Assembly: GCF_001583435.1 (NCBI RefSeq)
Contig: NZ_CP013251.1
Span: 2,738,206 to 2,802,205, forward strand
DNA from: Endozoicomonas montiporae CL-33
Lineage (GTDB): Bacteria; Pseudomonadota; Gammaproteobacteria; Pseudomonadales; Endozoicomonadaceae
Direction of reading: 5' to 3'
DNA: 64,000 nucleotides
This document shows, piece after piece, positions 18,053 through 26,993 of the stretch. Each line of letters opens with the position of its first letter. Position 1 is the stretch's first letter. The position numbers and the translations under genes are program-made. The notes under the pieces are model-generated. The model made no database searches, was not told the origin of the DNA, and saw only the letters and a program-made list of their open reading frames with translations.

Positions 18053-18748
18053 TTAGTGGCTAAGCGCAAATTGCACAGCGTGTTCTGCATGGATTGCCGT
18101 CGTGTCATATAAAGGAACCGACGTGTGTTTCTGCTGAACCAGCAGCGCTATCTCTGTGCATCCAAGAATGATGGCTTCAGCACCCTGTTTATGAAGTTCA
18201 TTTATAATGTTCAGGTATGCCTGTCTGGAGTTATCTTTCACTAATCCAAGACACAGTTCGGAATAAATTATATCGTGAACGATGTCACGCTGTTGCTGAT
18301 TCGGAATAATGACGTCGATCCCGTGTCTGTCGGACAATCGGCCTTTATAAAAGTCCTGTTCCATGGTGAATCGGGTTCCGAGCAGTCCAACTGTCTTCAC
18401 GCCGTCGTTTTTCAATTTTTCTGCCGTGGCATCAGCAATGTGCAGCAGTGGAATGGAAATAGCCTGTTCAATTTCAGGGGCAACTTTGTGCATGGTGTTG
18501 GTGCAGATTAACAGAAAATCAGCTCCTCCCGCCTGAACGGACTGCGCCGCTTCCGACAGGATTTCCGCAGTTTCACCCCATTTGCCCTGATGCTGCAACT
18601 GTTCAATTTCAGAGAAATTAACACTGTAGAGGCATATTTTTGCCGAATTCAACCCGCCAAGTGACTGTTTGACGCCTTCGTTGATCATCGTGTAATAGCT
18701 GGATGTAGACTCCCAGCTCATACCACCCAACATGCCAATGGTTTTCAT
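18053..18748 (-). CDS. Aspartate/glutamate racemase family (YgeA-like)
   Basis: The 231-residue enzyme begins MKTIGMLGGMSWEST and contains both cysteine motifs of Asp/Glu racemases: LLICTNTMHK (Cys about 82) and IILGCTEIALL (Cys about 193). These act as the two-base pair for amino-acid racemisation without a cofactor. The sequence is close to the YgeA subfamily of broad-specificity racemases. It lies between the TauD-type gene and brnQ on the same strand, so a shared role in amino-acid use is plausible. The start ATG is the only reasonable one. Confidence 0.85.
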   Translation of the reverse strand: MKTIGMLGGMSWESTSSYYTMINEGVKQSLGGLNSAKICLYSVNFSEIEQLQHQGKWGETAEILSEAAQSVQAGGADFLLICTNTMHKVAPEIEQAISIPLLHIADATAEKLKNDGVKTVGLLGTRFTMEQDFYKGRLSDRHGIDVIIPNQQQRDIVHDIIYSELCLGLVKDNSRQAYLNIINELHKQGAEAIILGCTEIALLVQQKHTSVPLYDTTAIHAEHAVQFALSH

Positions 18749-18892
18749 TTGTTATTCCTGAATGTACCGGCGAAAGAGGTTGTGCCTGCCATGATATTTC
18801 AGTCCTGACACGATCTGCCAGTGATCTGCGGCAATCATTCATACAGTGGTCATTGAATCCCAACCCGAGTCTTCGGGTTGGGTATGTCTACA

Positions 18893-20227
18893 TCAGGTAG
18901 CTTCTGAAGTGCGGGCGGCTTTGCCGGGCAGGAAAGACATCAGGCTCTGTACGGCAATACCGGTCAGACAGGGAATCAGCCAACTGGTGTGAACAGTGTA
19001 AAGTGGCAGGCTGGCAGTGAACGTTGCGTCAAGACTGGCAGGTATCGCGCCCATGATACTCATCGCATCAATGGCACCAAAAATAAGCGTCAGAATCATT
19101 ACAACGTTGTGAGACGGTTTCACACGCGGGAAGTGGTGAGACACAAACGATGCCAGAACCAGAGCGAGTGCCACCGGACACAGAATAAGGATAGCGGGCA
19201 GGCTGACAGTGATAATCTGCTCAAGGCCAAAGTTGGCAATAATGCAGGTGACGATAACAACGGCGTAAGAAATATAGTTTCGGTTCGCGCGGAATGTTGA
19301 GCTGAAATACTCGGCATTCGCCTGAGTCAAGCCAACCGTAGTACTCAGGCAGGCGAGAATAATAATAGCTGCAAGCAGTAATTGTCCGGCACCACCAAAA
19401 ATTTCATAGACATACAAACTCAGAATTTCACCACCATTGGTTACTCCCTGAGTAATCGTGCTCGCAGTGGCTCCCACATAACCAAGAGCCAGATAGCAAC
19501 CACCCATTAATACCGAGTAGATCAGGGCAATATGAACCGTTGATCTGGCAATCTGTGCTGAAGAGGTAACACCTTTGCTGCTAATAGCCTGAATGATAAC
19601 CCAGCCAAAACCAACGGCAGCTAATGCGTCCATGGTCATATAGCCCTGCATAATGCCTTCGGTGACAGGTTTGATAGCGTACTGACCGCCCGGAGCAACA
19701 GGCCTGCCAAGAGGTGCAATAAGGGCAGCAACAGCAATGGCTGCCAGCATGATGATCATGGCCGGTGTCATGATCTTACCAATCCAGTCCACCAGTTTTT
19801 GCGAATTATACGCCAGGAGTAAGGTAACAAGAGAAAACACAACTGCGAAGGGCAGCAGATAGTCACCCTGTACAAAGGGGCGCAAACCCATTTCATAAGC
19901 AACGGTTACCGCACGGGGCATAGCAAAAGCGGGCCCGATGGCAATGAACAGGGCAATCCAGAAGCCTCGTCCCAGCAAAGTCGCCAGCGGAGAAGTCAGG
20001 CGGCTGGCCTGCCCGACCATCCCGAGCACAATCAATGCAAACGCAGGCAAACCAACAGCCGTAAATAGAAAGCCAGACATAGCAGGCAACAGGCTGGTAC
20101 CTGCCTCAAGGCCCAGGGCCGGTGGAAAAATCACATTACCCGCACCCAGAAACAGCGCAAACGTCATCAGACTGATAACGACCGTGTCTTTTAAACTTAA
20201 CGCTTTGTTGCTTGTTGTATATGCCAT
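18893..20227 (-). CDS. brnQ: Branched-chain amino acid:cation symporter
   Basis: The inner-membrane transporter of about 444 residues has twelve hydrophobic segments and the BrnQ signature FALFLGAGNVIFPPALG near the N-terminus, plus GFWIALFIAIGPAFAMPRAVTVAYEMG. It imports Leu, Ile and Val with Na+ or H+. I choose the ATG at 20227, preceded by AGGAG at 5 bp; a GTG two codons upstream is less likely. Upstream lies a 26-codon leader rich in Ile, Val and Leu codons, followed by two mutually exclusive hairpins, so the gene may be controlled by transcription attenuation. The valine-degradation operon at 28.5-33.7 kb gives a use for the imported amino acids. Confidence 0.9.
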   Translation of the reverse strand: MAYTTSNKALSLKDTVVISLMTFALFLGAGNVIFPPALGLEAGTSLLPAMSGFLFTAVGLPAFALIVLGMVGQASRLTSPLATLLGRGFWIALFIAIGPAFAMPRAVTVAYEMGLRPFVQGDYLLPFAVVFSLVTLLLAYNSQKLVDWIGKIMTPAMIIMLAAIAVAALIAPLGRPVAPGGQYAIKPVTEGIMQGYMTMDALAAVGFGWVIIQAISSKGVTSSAQIARSTVHIALIYSVLMGGCYLALGYVGATASTITQGVTNGGEILSLYVYEIFGGAGQLLLAAIIILACLSTTVGLTQANAEYFSSTFRANRNYISYAVVIVTCIIANFGLEQIITVSLPAILILCPVALALVLASFVSHHFPRVKPSHNVVMILTLIFGAIDAMSIMGAIPASLDATFTASLPLYTVHTSWLIPCLTGIAVQSLMSFLPGKAARTSEAT

Positions 20228-20301
20228 GAACACTCCTGATTCTGGTTCAATTTAGATTCCATCAGGAGCTGGCGGGGAAGGGGACTATTTCAATGATCCT
20301 T

Positions 20302-20340
20302 CTTCCGCCAGCCGGGCTGACGGAAGTATCACACCGTCAG
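20302..20340 (-). promoter_or_regulatory. Alternative hairpins of a possible brnQ attenuator
   Basis: Two overlapping stems lie between the leader-peptide stop and brnQ. One, at 20302-20326, pairs CTTCCGTCAGCC with GGCTGGCGGAAG (one G-T pair). The other, at 20317-20340, pairs CTGACGG with CCGTCAG. They share bases, so only one can form, as in attenuators. A U tract after the distal hairpin is not obvious, which weakens the terminator reading; control of translation is possible. Confidence 0.5.
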
Positions 20341-20421
20341 CTAATCGCTAATGACTAGTACAGAGACGGATAGGACAGGCACAGCAATGCGGGCTTCTGT
20401 AGAAGCTTTTTCAAAACGCAT
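20341..20421 (-). CDS. Candidate brnQ leader peptide rich in Ile/Val/Leu
   Basis: A 26-codon frame starts at ATG 20421 and ends with TAG right before the two overlapping hairpins. Its middle reads IAVPVLSVSVLVIS: nine of these 14 residues are Ile, Val or Leu. This is the pattern of leader peptides of ilv operons, where ribosome stalling at scarce charged tRNA sets the choice of RNA structure. The ribosome-binding site is weak (CAGG). It is too short for homology, so this rests on composition, position and structure. Confidence 0.55.
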   Translation of the reverse strand: MRFEKASTEARIAVPVLSVSVLVISD

Positions 20422-20656
20422 GGTGAAACCTGAAAACATTAAAGTGTCCTGTTATGTACGGCGTGTTTTTTGCACCATAAAACACAAGGCTGGTATAAGT
20501 AAACCGGTATAAATACATACAACCTCTTTGTATTAGCATTCATGATAATTCAACATCAGGGTTGTTCACTGCCTGTATTCGTCGTTTTTTTTATGTGCAA
20601 ACCTATTCCAGCTGGACTACTTTATTTCCACTTTATATAGCACTTTTGTTAAGTCT

Positions 20657-21658
20657 ATGGACAAGCATCTCACCGTTGCACAGAACGACTTTAGTTCCCG
20701 GTCGTTAGTTCACTTCGTTGAACTCAGTACTTCCGAAAAGGCAATATTGGTTGACAGAGTCAAAGCTGCAGTCAGGGTTTCCGATTTATATTCAACACCT
20801 CAGTCGCTGAATCTGTCGCAGCTCATGCCGCAACTAGACAACTACCGACAGCAGGTTCTGCATCAGTCTGTTTTGTTGATATTCAAGGCGTTGCCGGTTG
20901 AGCAATTCTCGCCTCGAGAACGCAACTTTTTATTCTGGTACCTTGGGTGTCAGTTTGGTACTCCCATTGCACAAAACACGACAGGTGACTTGCTCGGCAG
21001 GGTTGAAAACATTGAAGGAGACGGGTTTCGTGTCCGGGGTTTTACCAGTTGCAAAGAACTGGAGATGCACACAGACCGGGGTGATATTGTTTGCCTACTG
21101 TGTGTCCGGCCGGCCGGGCAGGCGGGAGGGTTGACATCCTTCACACCTTTACTGGCTATTGATGCGCAGCTCGGTGAGGAAGATAACAGTCTGATGTCAT
21201 CACTGGAGCAGGGCTTTTACTACGCCATGCCCTATCGGGGCAAGCAGGTGACCAACTATAGAATTCCGGTTATATCCAGCTCAAACGACATTAAAAGCAT
21301 CAGTCTGGTGCGCTTTTTCATCGATTATGCTGCAGAATTAAGGCATGAAGTACTGACTGACGTTCAACTGGCAGCCCTTAACCGGATAGATGAAATTGCC
21401 AATTCGCCGGATTTTAAAATCACTCCGGGTTTGCAACCTGGCGATATGGCGGTCTGGAATAATCACTCATGGTTGCATAGTCGCACAGCCTTTATGGATG
21501 AAGAGGGTAAGAAAGGTCGCCTGATGTTAAGACTCTGGCTCAATGTGAAAGAGGGGTGGCCCATGTGTCCGCGTCTTACACACTATACCTATGGTTCTGA
21601 TTTTATGAATTTTCCTCAGTCTTCTGATCGCCTCCAGCCAACACCTTATCCAACATAA
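20657..21658 (+). CDS. TauD/clavaminate-synthase-like dioxygenase
   Basis: The 333-residue protein is a Fe(II)/2-oxoglutarate oxygenase. HxD lies in LEMHTDRGDIV (about residue 138), and the distal region WNNHSWLHSRTAF supplies the His and is followed by an Arg (RLMLRLW). It is longer than the TauD-type enzyme at 17121 and belongs to a different branch. It is divergent from brnQ and followed 185 bp later by the aspartase. The substrate is unknown; an amino acid or its derivative is suggested by the neighbours only. Confidence 0.75.
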   Translation: MDKHLTVAQNDFSSRSLVHFVELSTSEKAILVDRVKAAVRVSDLYSTPQSLNLSQLMPQLDNYRQQVLHQSVLLIFKALPVEQFSPRERNFLFWYLGCQFGTPIAQNTTGDLLGRVENIEGDGFRVRGFTSCKELEMHTDRGDIVCLLCVRPAGQAGGLTSFTPLLAIDAQLGEEDNSLMSSLEQGFYYAMPYRGKQVTNYRIPVISSSNDIKSISLVRFFIDYAAELRHEVLTDVQLAALNRIDEIANSPDFKITPGLQPGDMAVWNNHSWLHSRTAFMDEEGKKGRLMLRLWLNVKEGWPMCPRLTHYTYGSDFMNFPQSSDRLQPTPYPT

Positions 21659-21842
21659 CGTTAAGCGTATTCTGCAAATCTGTCTAAACTGCTAGTGGCT
21701 GGCTGACGTCACATTCTGGTTCAGTTATGCACTGTATAACCAGTGATGAATGCCTCTCCTTTGCTTGATGAATCAACTATGGATTTCATTCCTACGACAA
21801 TGGTTTTCCATAGTATTGCCGCATATCAACAGGTTTATCCTA

Positions 21843-23705
21843 ATGAGCACAGTTGCTGAGATTATCTCCAGAATACCGGTTCTTCAGGAACTGGAAGCTG
21901 AACAGGCCGAGCAGGCTGCCAAACTCTTTTCAGTGAAGCATTTTGCTGCAGGGGAGGTGATCCATAAAGAAGGAACCCGGCGTGACGAACTGGTGCTGAT
22001 CCAGTCTGGCAGTGTAGAAATATTGCAAATGACAGAAGGCAAACCGTCACAGGCATTAATCACCTATGAACAGGGTGACGCATTGGGTGAAGGGGTCATG
22101 CTTGGAGAGGCTGATAATTTTACCACGGCCATTGCCAAAACGTCGGTAGAGGCACTCGTGGCAGACGGAGCCAAAATTCGAGAGATGCTCGACAGTGATG
22201 ATGCTCTGAAGATCCGGGCTTATGGTCGGATCATTAACAATCTTCTGATGCGACTGACAAGGCTGGCACCCCGGAATACACCTGACTCTCTTGAACTTTT
22301 GCCCGGAGATACCCGTACCGAACGGGATTTGCTGGGAGACAAGGAAGTGCCTGCCGATGCCTACTTCGGGGTTCAGACAGCACGGGCTATGGAGAATTTC
22401 CAGATATCCGGCATTCCCATTTCTCTTTATCCGGACTTCATTTCATCGTTTGCCCACGTAAAAATTGCCGCAGCTAAAGCAAACCGGGACTGCGGCGTCA
22501 TCAGCAGTGAGGTGTGTGATGGTATTGAAGCAGCAGCTCATGAAATTGTTCAGGGCAAATGGCTTGAGCAATTTTCTGTTGATGTGATTCAGGGAGGGGC
22601 AGGGACGTCTACCAATATGAATGTTAATGAAGTCATTGCCAACAGGGCGCTGGAATTGATGGGGTATGAGAAAGGTGACTATCAGCACTGTCGGCCAAAT
22701 GATGATGTGAACGCTTCTCAATCGACAAATGACGCCTACCCAACAGCACTGAAACTGACCATGCTCACCAGTAATCAGCGGTTACTGGCCGAACTGAAAC
22801 GTCTGGTGGCGGCCTTCCGCGCCAAAGGTCGGGAGTTTGAAGATGTATTAAAAATGGGACGTACTCATCTTCAGGATGCCGTGCCCATGACTCTTGGGCA
22901 AGAATTTGAAGCGTTTGCCTTAACCATTGAGGGCGAAATTGCCGGACTCGAGAACGGTGCCAGAATGCTGTTGCACATTAATATGGGTGGAACGGCTGTG
23001 GGTACCGGTTTGAATGCCCCTGCCGGTTATTCTGACAAAGTCGTCGAATATCTGCGTAAGGAAACCGGCTTTCCGTTTGAGCTGGCACAGGATCTGGTGG
23101 AAGCTACCTCGGATACACAGGGATTTGTCACCTATTCTGCCCATTTGCGCAGTCTGGCCATCAAACTGATTAAGGTCTGTAATGATCTGCGACTGATGGT
23201 GTCAGGACCCAGGGCGGGATTCGGTGAAATCAACCTGCCGGAGCGTCAGCCCGGTTCATCGATCATGCCCGGTAAGGTTAACCCTGTTATACCCGAGGTG
23301 GTGAATCAGGTTTGCTTCAAGATAATGGGTAATGACCTGACAGTGAGCATGGCGGCGCAGGCTGCCCAGTTGCAGTTAAACGTTATGGAACCGGTGATTG
23401 CCGCTTCGGTTCTGGAATCCATACGAATGATGATGAATGGTTCATGTACGCTGCGAAGCAATTGTATAGATGGCATTACTGCCAATCGCGATGCCTGTAT
23501 GCACTATGTAGATCACAGTGTGGGGGTGGTGACCGCACTGGTGCCGGTGCTGGGTTACAAGCCTTCAACCGCTCTGGCGGCAGAAGCATTAAAAACCGGA
23601 AAAGGTCTGGTTGAGCTGATTCGGGAAAAAGGTCTGATGACCGAAGAGCAAATTAAAGAAGTGCTTGAGCCTGAACGTATGGCCTGGCCACAGGGGCGAC
23701 CATAA
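21843..23705 (+). CDS. aspA: Aspartate ammonia-lyase with N-terminal cyclic-nucleotide-binding domain
   Basis: The 620-residue protein joins two domains. Residues 1 to about 125 form a CRP/CNMP-binding fold (FAAGEVIHKEGTRRDELVLIQSGSVEIL ... GDALGEGVMLGE). Residues about 155-620 are a complete aspartase/fumarase-superfamily enzyme with TSTNMNVNEVIANRA and the flexible catalytic loop GSSIMPGKVNP near residue 470. The enzyme converts aspartate to fumarate and ammonia. Ordinary AspA is about 470-480 residues, so the extra domain may make activity respond to a nucleotide; the phosphate-binding Arg is not certain. The open frame extends to 21750, but ATG 21843 begins the recognisable domain. A strong terminator follows. 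Confidence 0.85.
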   Translation: MSTVAEIISRIPVLQELEAEQAEQAAKLFSVKHFAAGEVIHKEGTRRDELVLIQSGSVEILQMTEGKPSQALITYEQGDALGEGVMLGEADNFTTAIAKTSVEALVADGAKIREMLDSDDALKIRAYGRIINNLLMRLTRLAPRNTPDSLELLPGDTRTERDLLGDKEVPADAYFGVQTARAMENFQISGIPISLYPDFISSFAHVKIAAAKANRDCGVISSEVCDGIEAAAHEIVQGKWLEQFSVDVIQGGAGTSTNMNVNEVIANRALELMGYEKGDYQHCRPNDDVNASQSTNDAYPTALKLTMLTSNQRLLAELKRLVAAFRAKGREFEDVLKMGRTHLQDAVPMTLGQEFEAFALTIEGEIAGLENGARMLLHINMGGTAVGTGLNAPAGYSDKVVEYLRKETGFPFELAQDLVEATSDTQGFVTYSAHLRSLAIKLIKVCNDLRLMVSGPRAGFGEINLPERQPGSSIMPGKVNPVIPEVVNQVCFKIMGNDLTVSMAAQAAQLQLNVMEPVIAASVLESIRMMMNGSCTLRSNCIDGITANRDACMHYVDHSVGVVTALVPVLGYKPSTALAAEALKTGKGLVELIREKGLMTEEQIKEVLEPERMAWPQGRP

Positions 23706-23720
23706 AAAGATGCTCTACAC

Positions 23721-23750
23721 AGAGTCAGAGAGCAAAAGCTCTCTGACTCT
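23721..23750 (+). terminator. Terminator of aspA
   Basis: A perfect 13-bp stem AGAGTCAGAGAGC / GCTCTCTGACTCT with loop AAAA, followed by CCTCTTTC. It lies 15 bp after the aspartase stop. Confidence 0.8.
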
Positions 23751-23915
23751 CCTCTTTCAGGAAATATGAGAGTTTTTGAACACGGTTAACATTAAAACTT
23801 GCATAGTGGTTAGGTTTTTCATACTATAGCGCCGCGTTCGCAAGGCATTGTTTTAAAACAACTTCTTGATTATTTAAAACACATTGATAGTCTTGTGACA
23901 TGTCTTCAACGACAA

Positions 23916-23989
23916 GGCGAGTTAGCAAAGCGGTTATGCACTGGATTGCAAATCCACGTAGACCGGTTCGACTCCGGTACTCGCCTCCA
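23916..23989 (+). tRNA. tRNA-Cys(GCA), copy 1
   Basis: A 74-nt cloverleaf. The acceptor GGCGAGT pairs with ACTCGCC, the anticodon loop is TTGCAAA (anticodon GCA), the T arm is CCGGTTCGACTCCGG, and CCA is encoded. It is identical to the second copy 51 bp downstream. Confidence 0.95.
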
Positions 23990-24040
23990 TTTTCAAGCAC
24001 TTGTAGTTTTAACGGTTTTGTTTAAACTACAACCCCGCGC

Positions 24041-24114
24041 GGCGAGTTAGCAAAGCGGTTATGCACTGGATTGCAAATCCACGTAGACCGGTTCGACTCC
24101 GGTACTCGCCTCCA
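24041..24114 (+). tRNA. tRNA-Cys(GCA), copy 2
   Basis: An exact duplicate of the tRNA at 23916-23989, with encoded CCA. The spacer holds a hairpin TTGTAGTTT / AAACTACAA (24001-24032), which may separate or help process the two transcripts. Confidence 0.95.
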
Positions 24115-24284
24115 ATTTCACTTTCTCAAAAACAATAACACAGACAATACTGTGATTTTTCCTGTTTCCGATACGGATTCTGTATTAGATAATTCGCTGT
24201 TTCAGATGTCATGAAATTTGCTCTTACTGCACGGTGAGAACAAATTTTCTTTGCTCGCGGCTGTTTCAGGGAACATTGTCATCC

Positions 24285-25799
24285 ATGTCTCATTCTTCAT
24301 CAAAAGCACAACCTAACGCACAGACACATCCACCCATGAGCCTGATGGTTCAGGGAACTACCTCTGATGCGGGTAAAAGTGTTATTGCCGCTGGCTTATG
24401 CCGGGTACTCAGGCGACGAGGGATAACCGTTGCCCCCTTTAAACCGCAGAATATGGCTTTGAACAGTGCTGTCACCATTGATGATGGTGAAATCGGGCGG
24501 GCCCAGGCGGTTCAGGCTCAGGCTTGTGGCATAGAGCCTCACTCGGATATGAACCCAGTCCTGTTAAAACCCAATTCTGATATTGGCGCCCAGGTGATTG
24601 TCAACGGGCAGGCTATTGGTGAAATGAATGCTGTTGAATACCATGCATTTAAACCTGAAGTGCTGAAAGCGATTCTGGCTTCCTACCACCGTCTGCAGAA
24701 TCACTATCAGGCTGTTGTCGTTGAAGGAGCTGGCAGCCCGGCAGAAATTAATTTACGTGATAATGATGTTGCCAACATGGGCTTTGCTGAAGCGGCAGAC
24801 TGCCCGGTGATTATTGTGTCGGATATTGACCGGGGAGGTGTGTTTGCTCATTTATACGGCACTTTTAAACTGTTATCACCTTCCGAGCAGAAGCGGGTTA
24901 AAGGATTTATTATCAATCGGTTCCGTGGTGATATTAAACTGCTTTATTCGGGTATCGACTGGCTTGAAAAAGAGGTGGGCAAACAGGTATTAGGTGTATT
25001 GCCTTATCTGCACGGACTGCACCTGGAAGCAGAAGATGCCGTCGCCGAGCAGCAGCTGAATACTGACCGATCTGATAAACTGACCATTGCAGTACCTGTT
25101 ATCAGTCGTATGAGCAATCATACTGACTTTGATGTTTTGCGCCTGCACCCGGATATTGATATTCAGTTCATATGGAAAGGTCAGCCGCTGCCCGCCTGTG
25201 ACCTGATCATCCTGCCAGGCAGTAAAAGCACTCGCACTGATCTGGCCTTTATCAGGGATAATGGTTGGGACAAAGACTTATTCAGACACCTTCGCTATGG
25301 CGGAAAAGTCATGGGAATCTGTGGAGGCTATCAGATGCTTGGACAATGGGTGCATGACCCCAAAGGTAGCGAAGGTGATGCAGGCAGTACTGAAGGTCTT
25401 GGTTTGCTGGCACTGGAAACAACCATTGGCGAACAGAAACAGTTGCGTCGTGTAACCGGTGTCCTGAATTTCCCTGATCAGCTTCCGGCCAAAGTCACAG
25501 GCTATGAAATCCATGCCGGCATGACCTCTGGATCAGCACTGGAACAGCCTGTTATCCGGTTGCAGCACCATACCGACGCTGTGATCTCAGACGACGGTCT
25601 GATTTTTGGTACCTATCTGCACGGTATTTTTGATCATGCCGAGTCGTGTCAGGCCATACTGCACTGGGCAGGCCGACAGGATATTGAAGTTCCGGATTAC
25701 GATAAGATTCGTGAGCACGGAATTGATCGAATCGCCGATGCCATTGAGGAGCATGTTGATATGTACCGGCTCTTGGCAGCAATGAGTGACTGCTGCTAA
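24285..25799 (+). CDS. cobQ: Cobyric acid synthase
   Basis: This enzyme amidates the b, d, e and g side chains of adenosylcobyrinate a,c-diamide in cobalamin synthesis, using glutamine and ATP. The N-terminal dethiobiotin-synthetase-like domain shows [21 protein letters not shown]. The C-terminal glutamine amidotransferase domain shows the nucleophilic Cys in [11 protein letters not shown] and the catalytic His in [10 protein letters not shown]. The frame opens at GTG 24234; I choose ATG 24285, and MSLMVQGT at 24336 would match the family's usual start. No other cob genes are near. The adjacent convergent PP-loop gene overlaps its stop by four bases. Confidence 0.9.
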   Translation: MSHSSSKAQPNAQTHPPMSLMVQGTTSDAGKSVIAAGLCRVLRRRGITVAPFKPQNMALNSAVTIDDGEIGRAQAVQAQACGIEPHSDMNPVLLKPNSDIGAQVIVNGQAIGEMNAVEYHAFKPEVLKAILASYHRLQNHYQAVVVEGAGSPAEINLRDNDVANMGFAEAADCPVIIVSDIDRGGVFAHLYGTFKLLSPSEQKRVKGFIINRFRGDIKLLYSGIDWLEKEVGKQVLGVLPYLHGLHLEAEDAVAEQQLNTDRSDKLTIAVPVISRMSNHTDFDVLRLHPDIDIQFIWKGQPLPACDLIILPGSKSTRTDLAFIRDNGWDKDLFRHLRYGGKVMGICGGYQMLGQWVHDPKGSEGDAGSTEGLGLLALETTIGEQKQLRRVTGVLNFPDQLPAKVTGYEIHAGMTSGSALEQPVIRLQHHTDAVISDDGLIFGTYLHGIFDHAESCQAILHWAGRQDIEVPDYDKIREHGIDRIADAIEEHVDMYRLLAAMSDCC

Positions 25800-26467
25800 A
25801 TTTGCAGACTGATATCAAGAGCCGTATAGCCATGTTCAATCATACGACAGTCACCTGTCTTGATATTCAGTGACTTGCTGAACAGTGGAGCATCAATCAC
25901 AAGACTATGAAATTCGCCGTCCTCTCCGCTGGGGCATACGCCAGATTGTTTAATCCTTACTGCCAGTTCCGGTGTCATTATCTGCCCCAGAAAATCCTTG
26001 GGTAACTGCTTTGACTGGACACTGACCAGCATGGTTGTTATCCCGGCATCTAACATTTCATTCAGCAATTGCTCCCTGTTTCTCTGCCATAACGGGAAAC
26101 AGGGGGCAATGTCAGCTTCTGCAGTTACCCGCTCATACCATACTTTATGGGCTTCAAGGTCAATATCACCAAAAACGACGGTTGTAGCATTAAAACGGTT
26201 TTGGCATTCACTGATAACTGATTTTAACTGCTGCTCATATTCCCCCCGACCTGATGACCGAAACAGGATAGGCAGATTCAATGCATTGGCCTGCGCCTCA
26301 AGTACCTCTTTATTCAAACCATAAGCACTGGTGTGCTCACCATCTTCACTGAGCATGGTGAACAGTGCTACGGGAATAAAACCAGACTGTCTGGCAAGGT
26401 GAAGGGCGTAGCAGGCATCTTTGCCGCCACTCCATGAAATAATGGCATGTTGCGGATTGTCGAGCAT
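25796..26467 (-). CDS. PP-loop ATPase, diphthine-ammonia-ligase (Dph6)-like
   Basis: The 223-residue protein has the PP-loop [15 protein letters not shown] near its N-terminus and the family motifs [17 protein letters not shown] and [13 protein letters not shown]. It belongs to the ATP_bind_4 group related to eukaryotic Dph6, which adenylates a substrate before amidation. Bacteria lack diphthamide, so the target here is different and unknown. The frame extends to 26572, but the ATG at 26467 begins right before the PP-loop. Convergent with cobQ. Confidence 0.8.
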   Translation of the reverse strand: MLDNPQHAIISWSGGKDACYALHLARQSGFIPVALFTMLSEDGEHTSAYGLNKEVLEAQANALNLPILFRSSGRGEYEQQLKSVISECQNRFNATTVVFGDIDLEAHKVWYERVTAEADIAPCFPLWQRNREQLLNEMLDAGITTMLVSVQSKQLPKDFLGQIMTPELAVRIKQSGVCPSGEDGEFHSLVIDAPLFSKSLNIKTGDCRMIEHGYTALDISLQI

Positions 26468-26522
26468 GGTTGTGATGTCAGGTTGGAAAAGGCTGAAGTG
26501 TATCAGCCTTTTCCAACAATCG

Positions 26523-26915
26523 TTATGCCAGCGGATCTTCCTTGGGAGCCCACTCTGCCAGATATTTTTCAATCAGGTGAAAGTCCTCTCCCGGGTGCTG
26601 GGTAAAGGTGATGTACTGATGGGCAGGCGGTATTTCAAACAATGACTCGACCAGTGTCATGTAATCAATGGCCAGTTCTCGTCTCTGGCTAATGGTTCGG
26701 CCTTCGCGTATGTCGAGATTCATGAGACAAACACTGTCTTCCGGTCTGGCTCTGCCAATGCTCAGATTGTATGGTTCGACTTCCCTGATGGAAATAGCGA
26801 TATGGTCAGTGCCTGTATCCATTATTCGGGCGAATATTGCTCTGACCTGATTGGAAAATTCAACTTTAGACGAGCCATTGAGGGGTTTATTAAACTCAAA
26901 TTGTAAATGAGGCAC
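26523..26915 (-). CDS. Tautomerase/MIF-superfamily-like protein
   Basis: The 130-residue protein begins MPHLQFEFNKPL and looks like the tautomerase superfamily proteins with an N-terminal Pro after Met (CHMI-like, 5-carboxymethyl-2-hydroxymuconate isomerase type). The motif HIAISIREVEPYNLSIGRA fits a beta strand near the active site. It is upstream of the PP-loop gene on the same strand, 55 bp apart. The reaction is not known. Confidence 0.65.
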   Translation of the reverse strand: MPHLQFEFNKPLNGSSKVEFSNQVRAIFARIMDTGTDHIAISIREVEPYNLSIGRARPEDSVCLMNLDIREGRTISQRRELAIDYMTLVESLFEIPPAHQYITFTQHPGEDFHLIEKYLAEWAPKEDPLA

Positions 26916-26993
26916 AGGATGGTCTTCCTTTATCGTCAGACTATAACTTAGATATTAACTTTGGCATTCAGCCGGTTATGACGATAGCTGTTG

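Noticed and set aside
24001..24032. Sequence near 50993-51009 similar to the tRNA-Cys spacer (GTTTAAACTACAACCCC)
   Set aside because: One 17-bp match with a mismatch is expected by chance in a window of this size.
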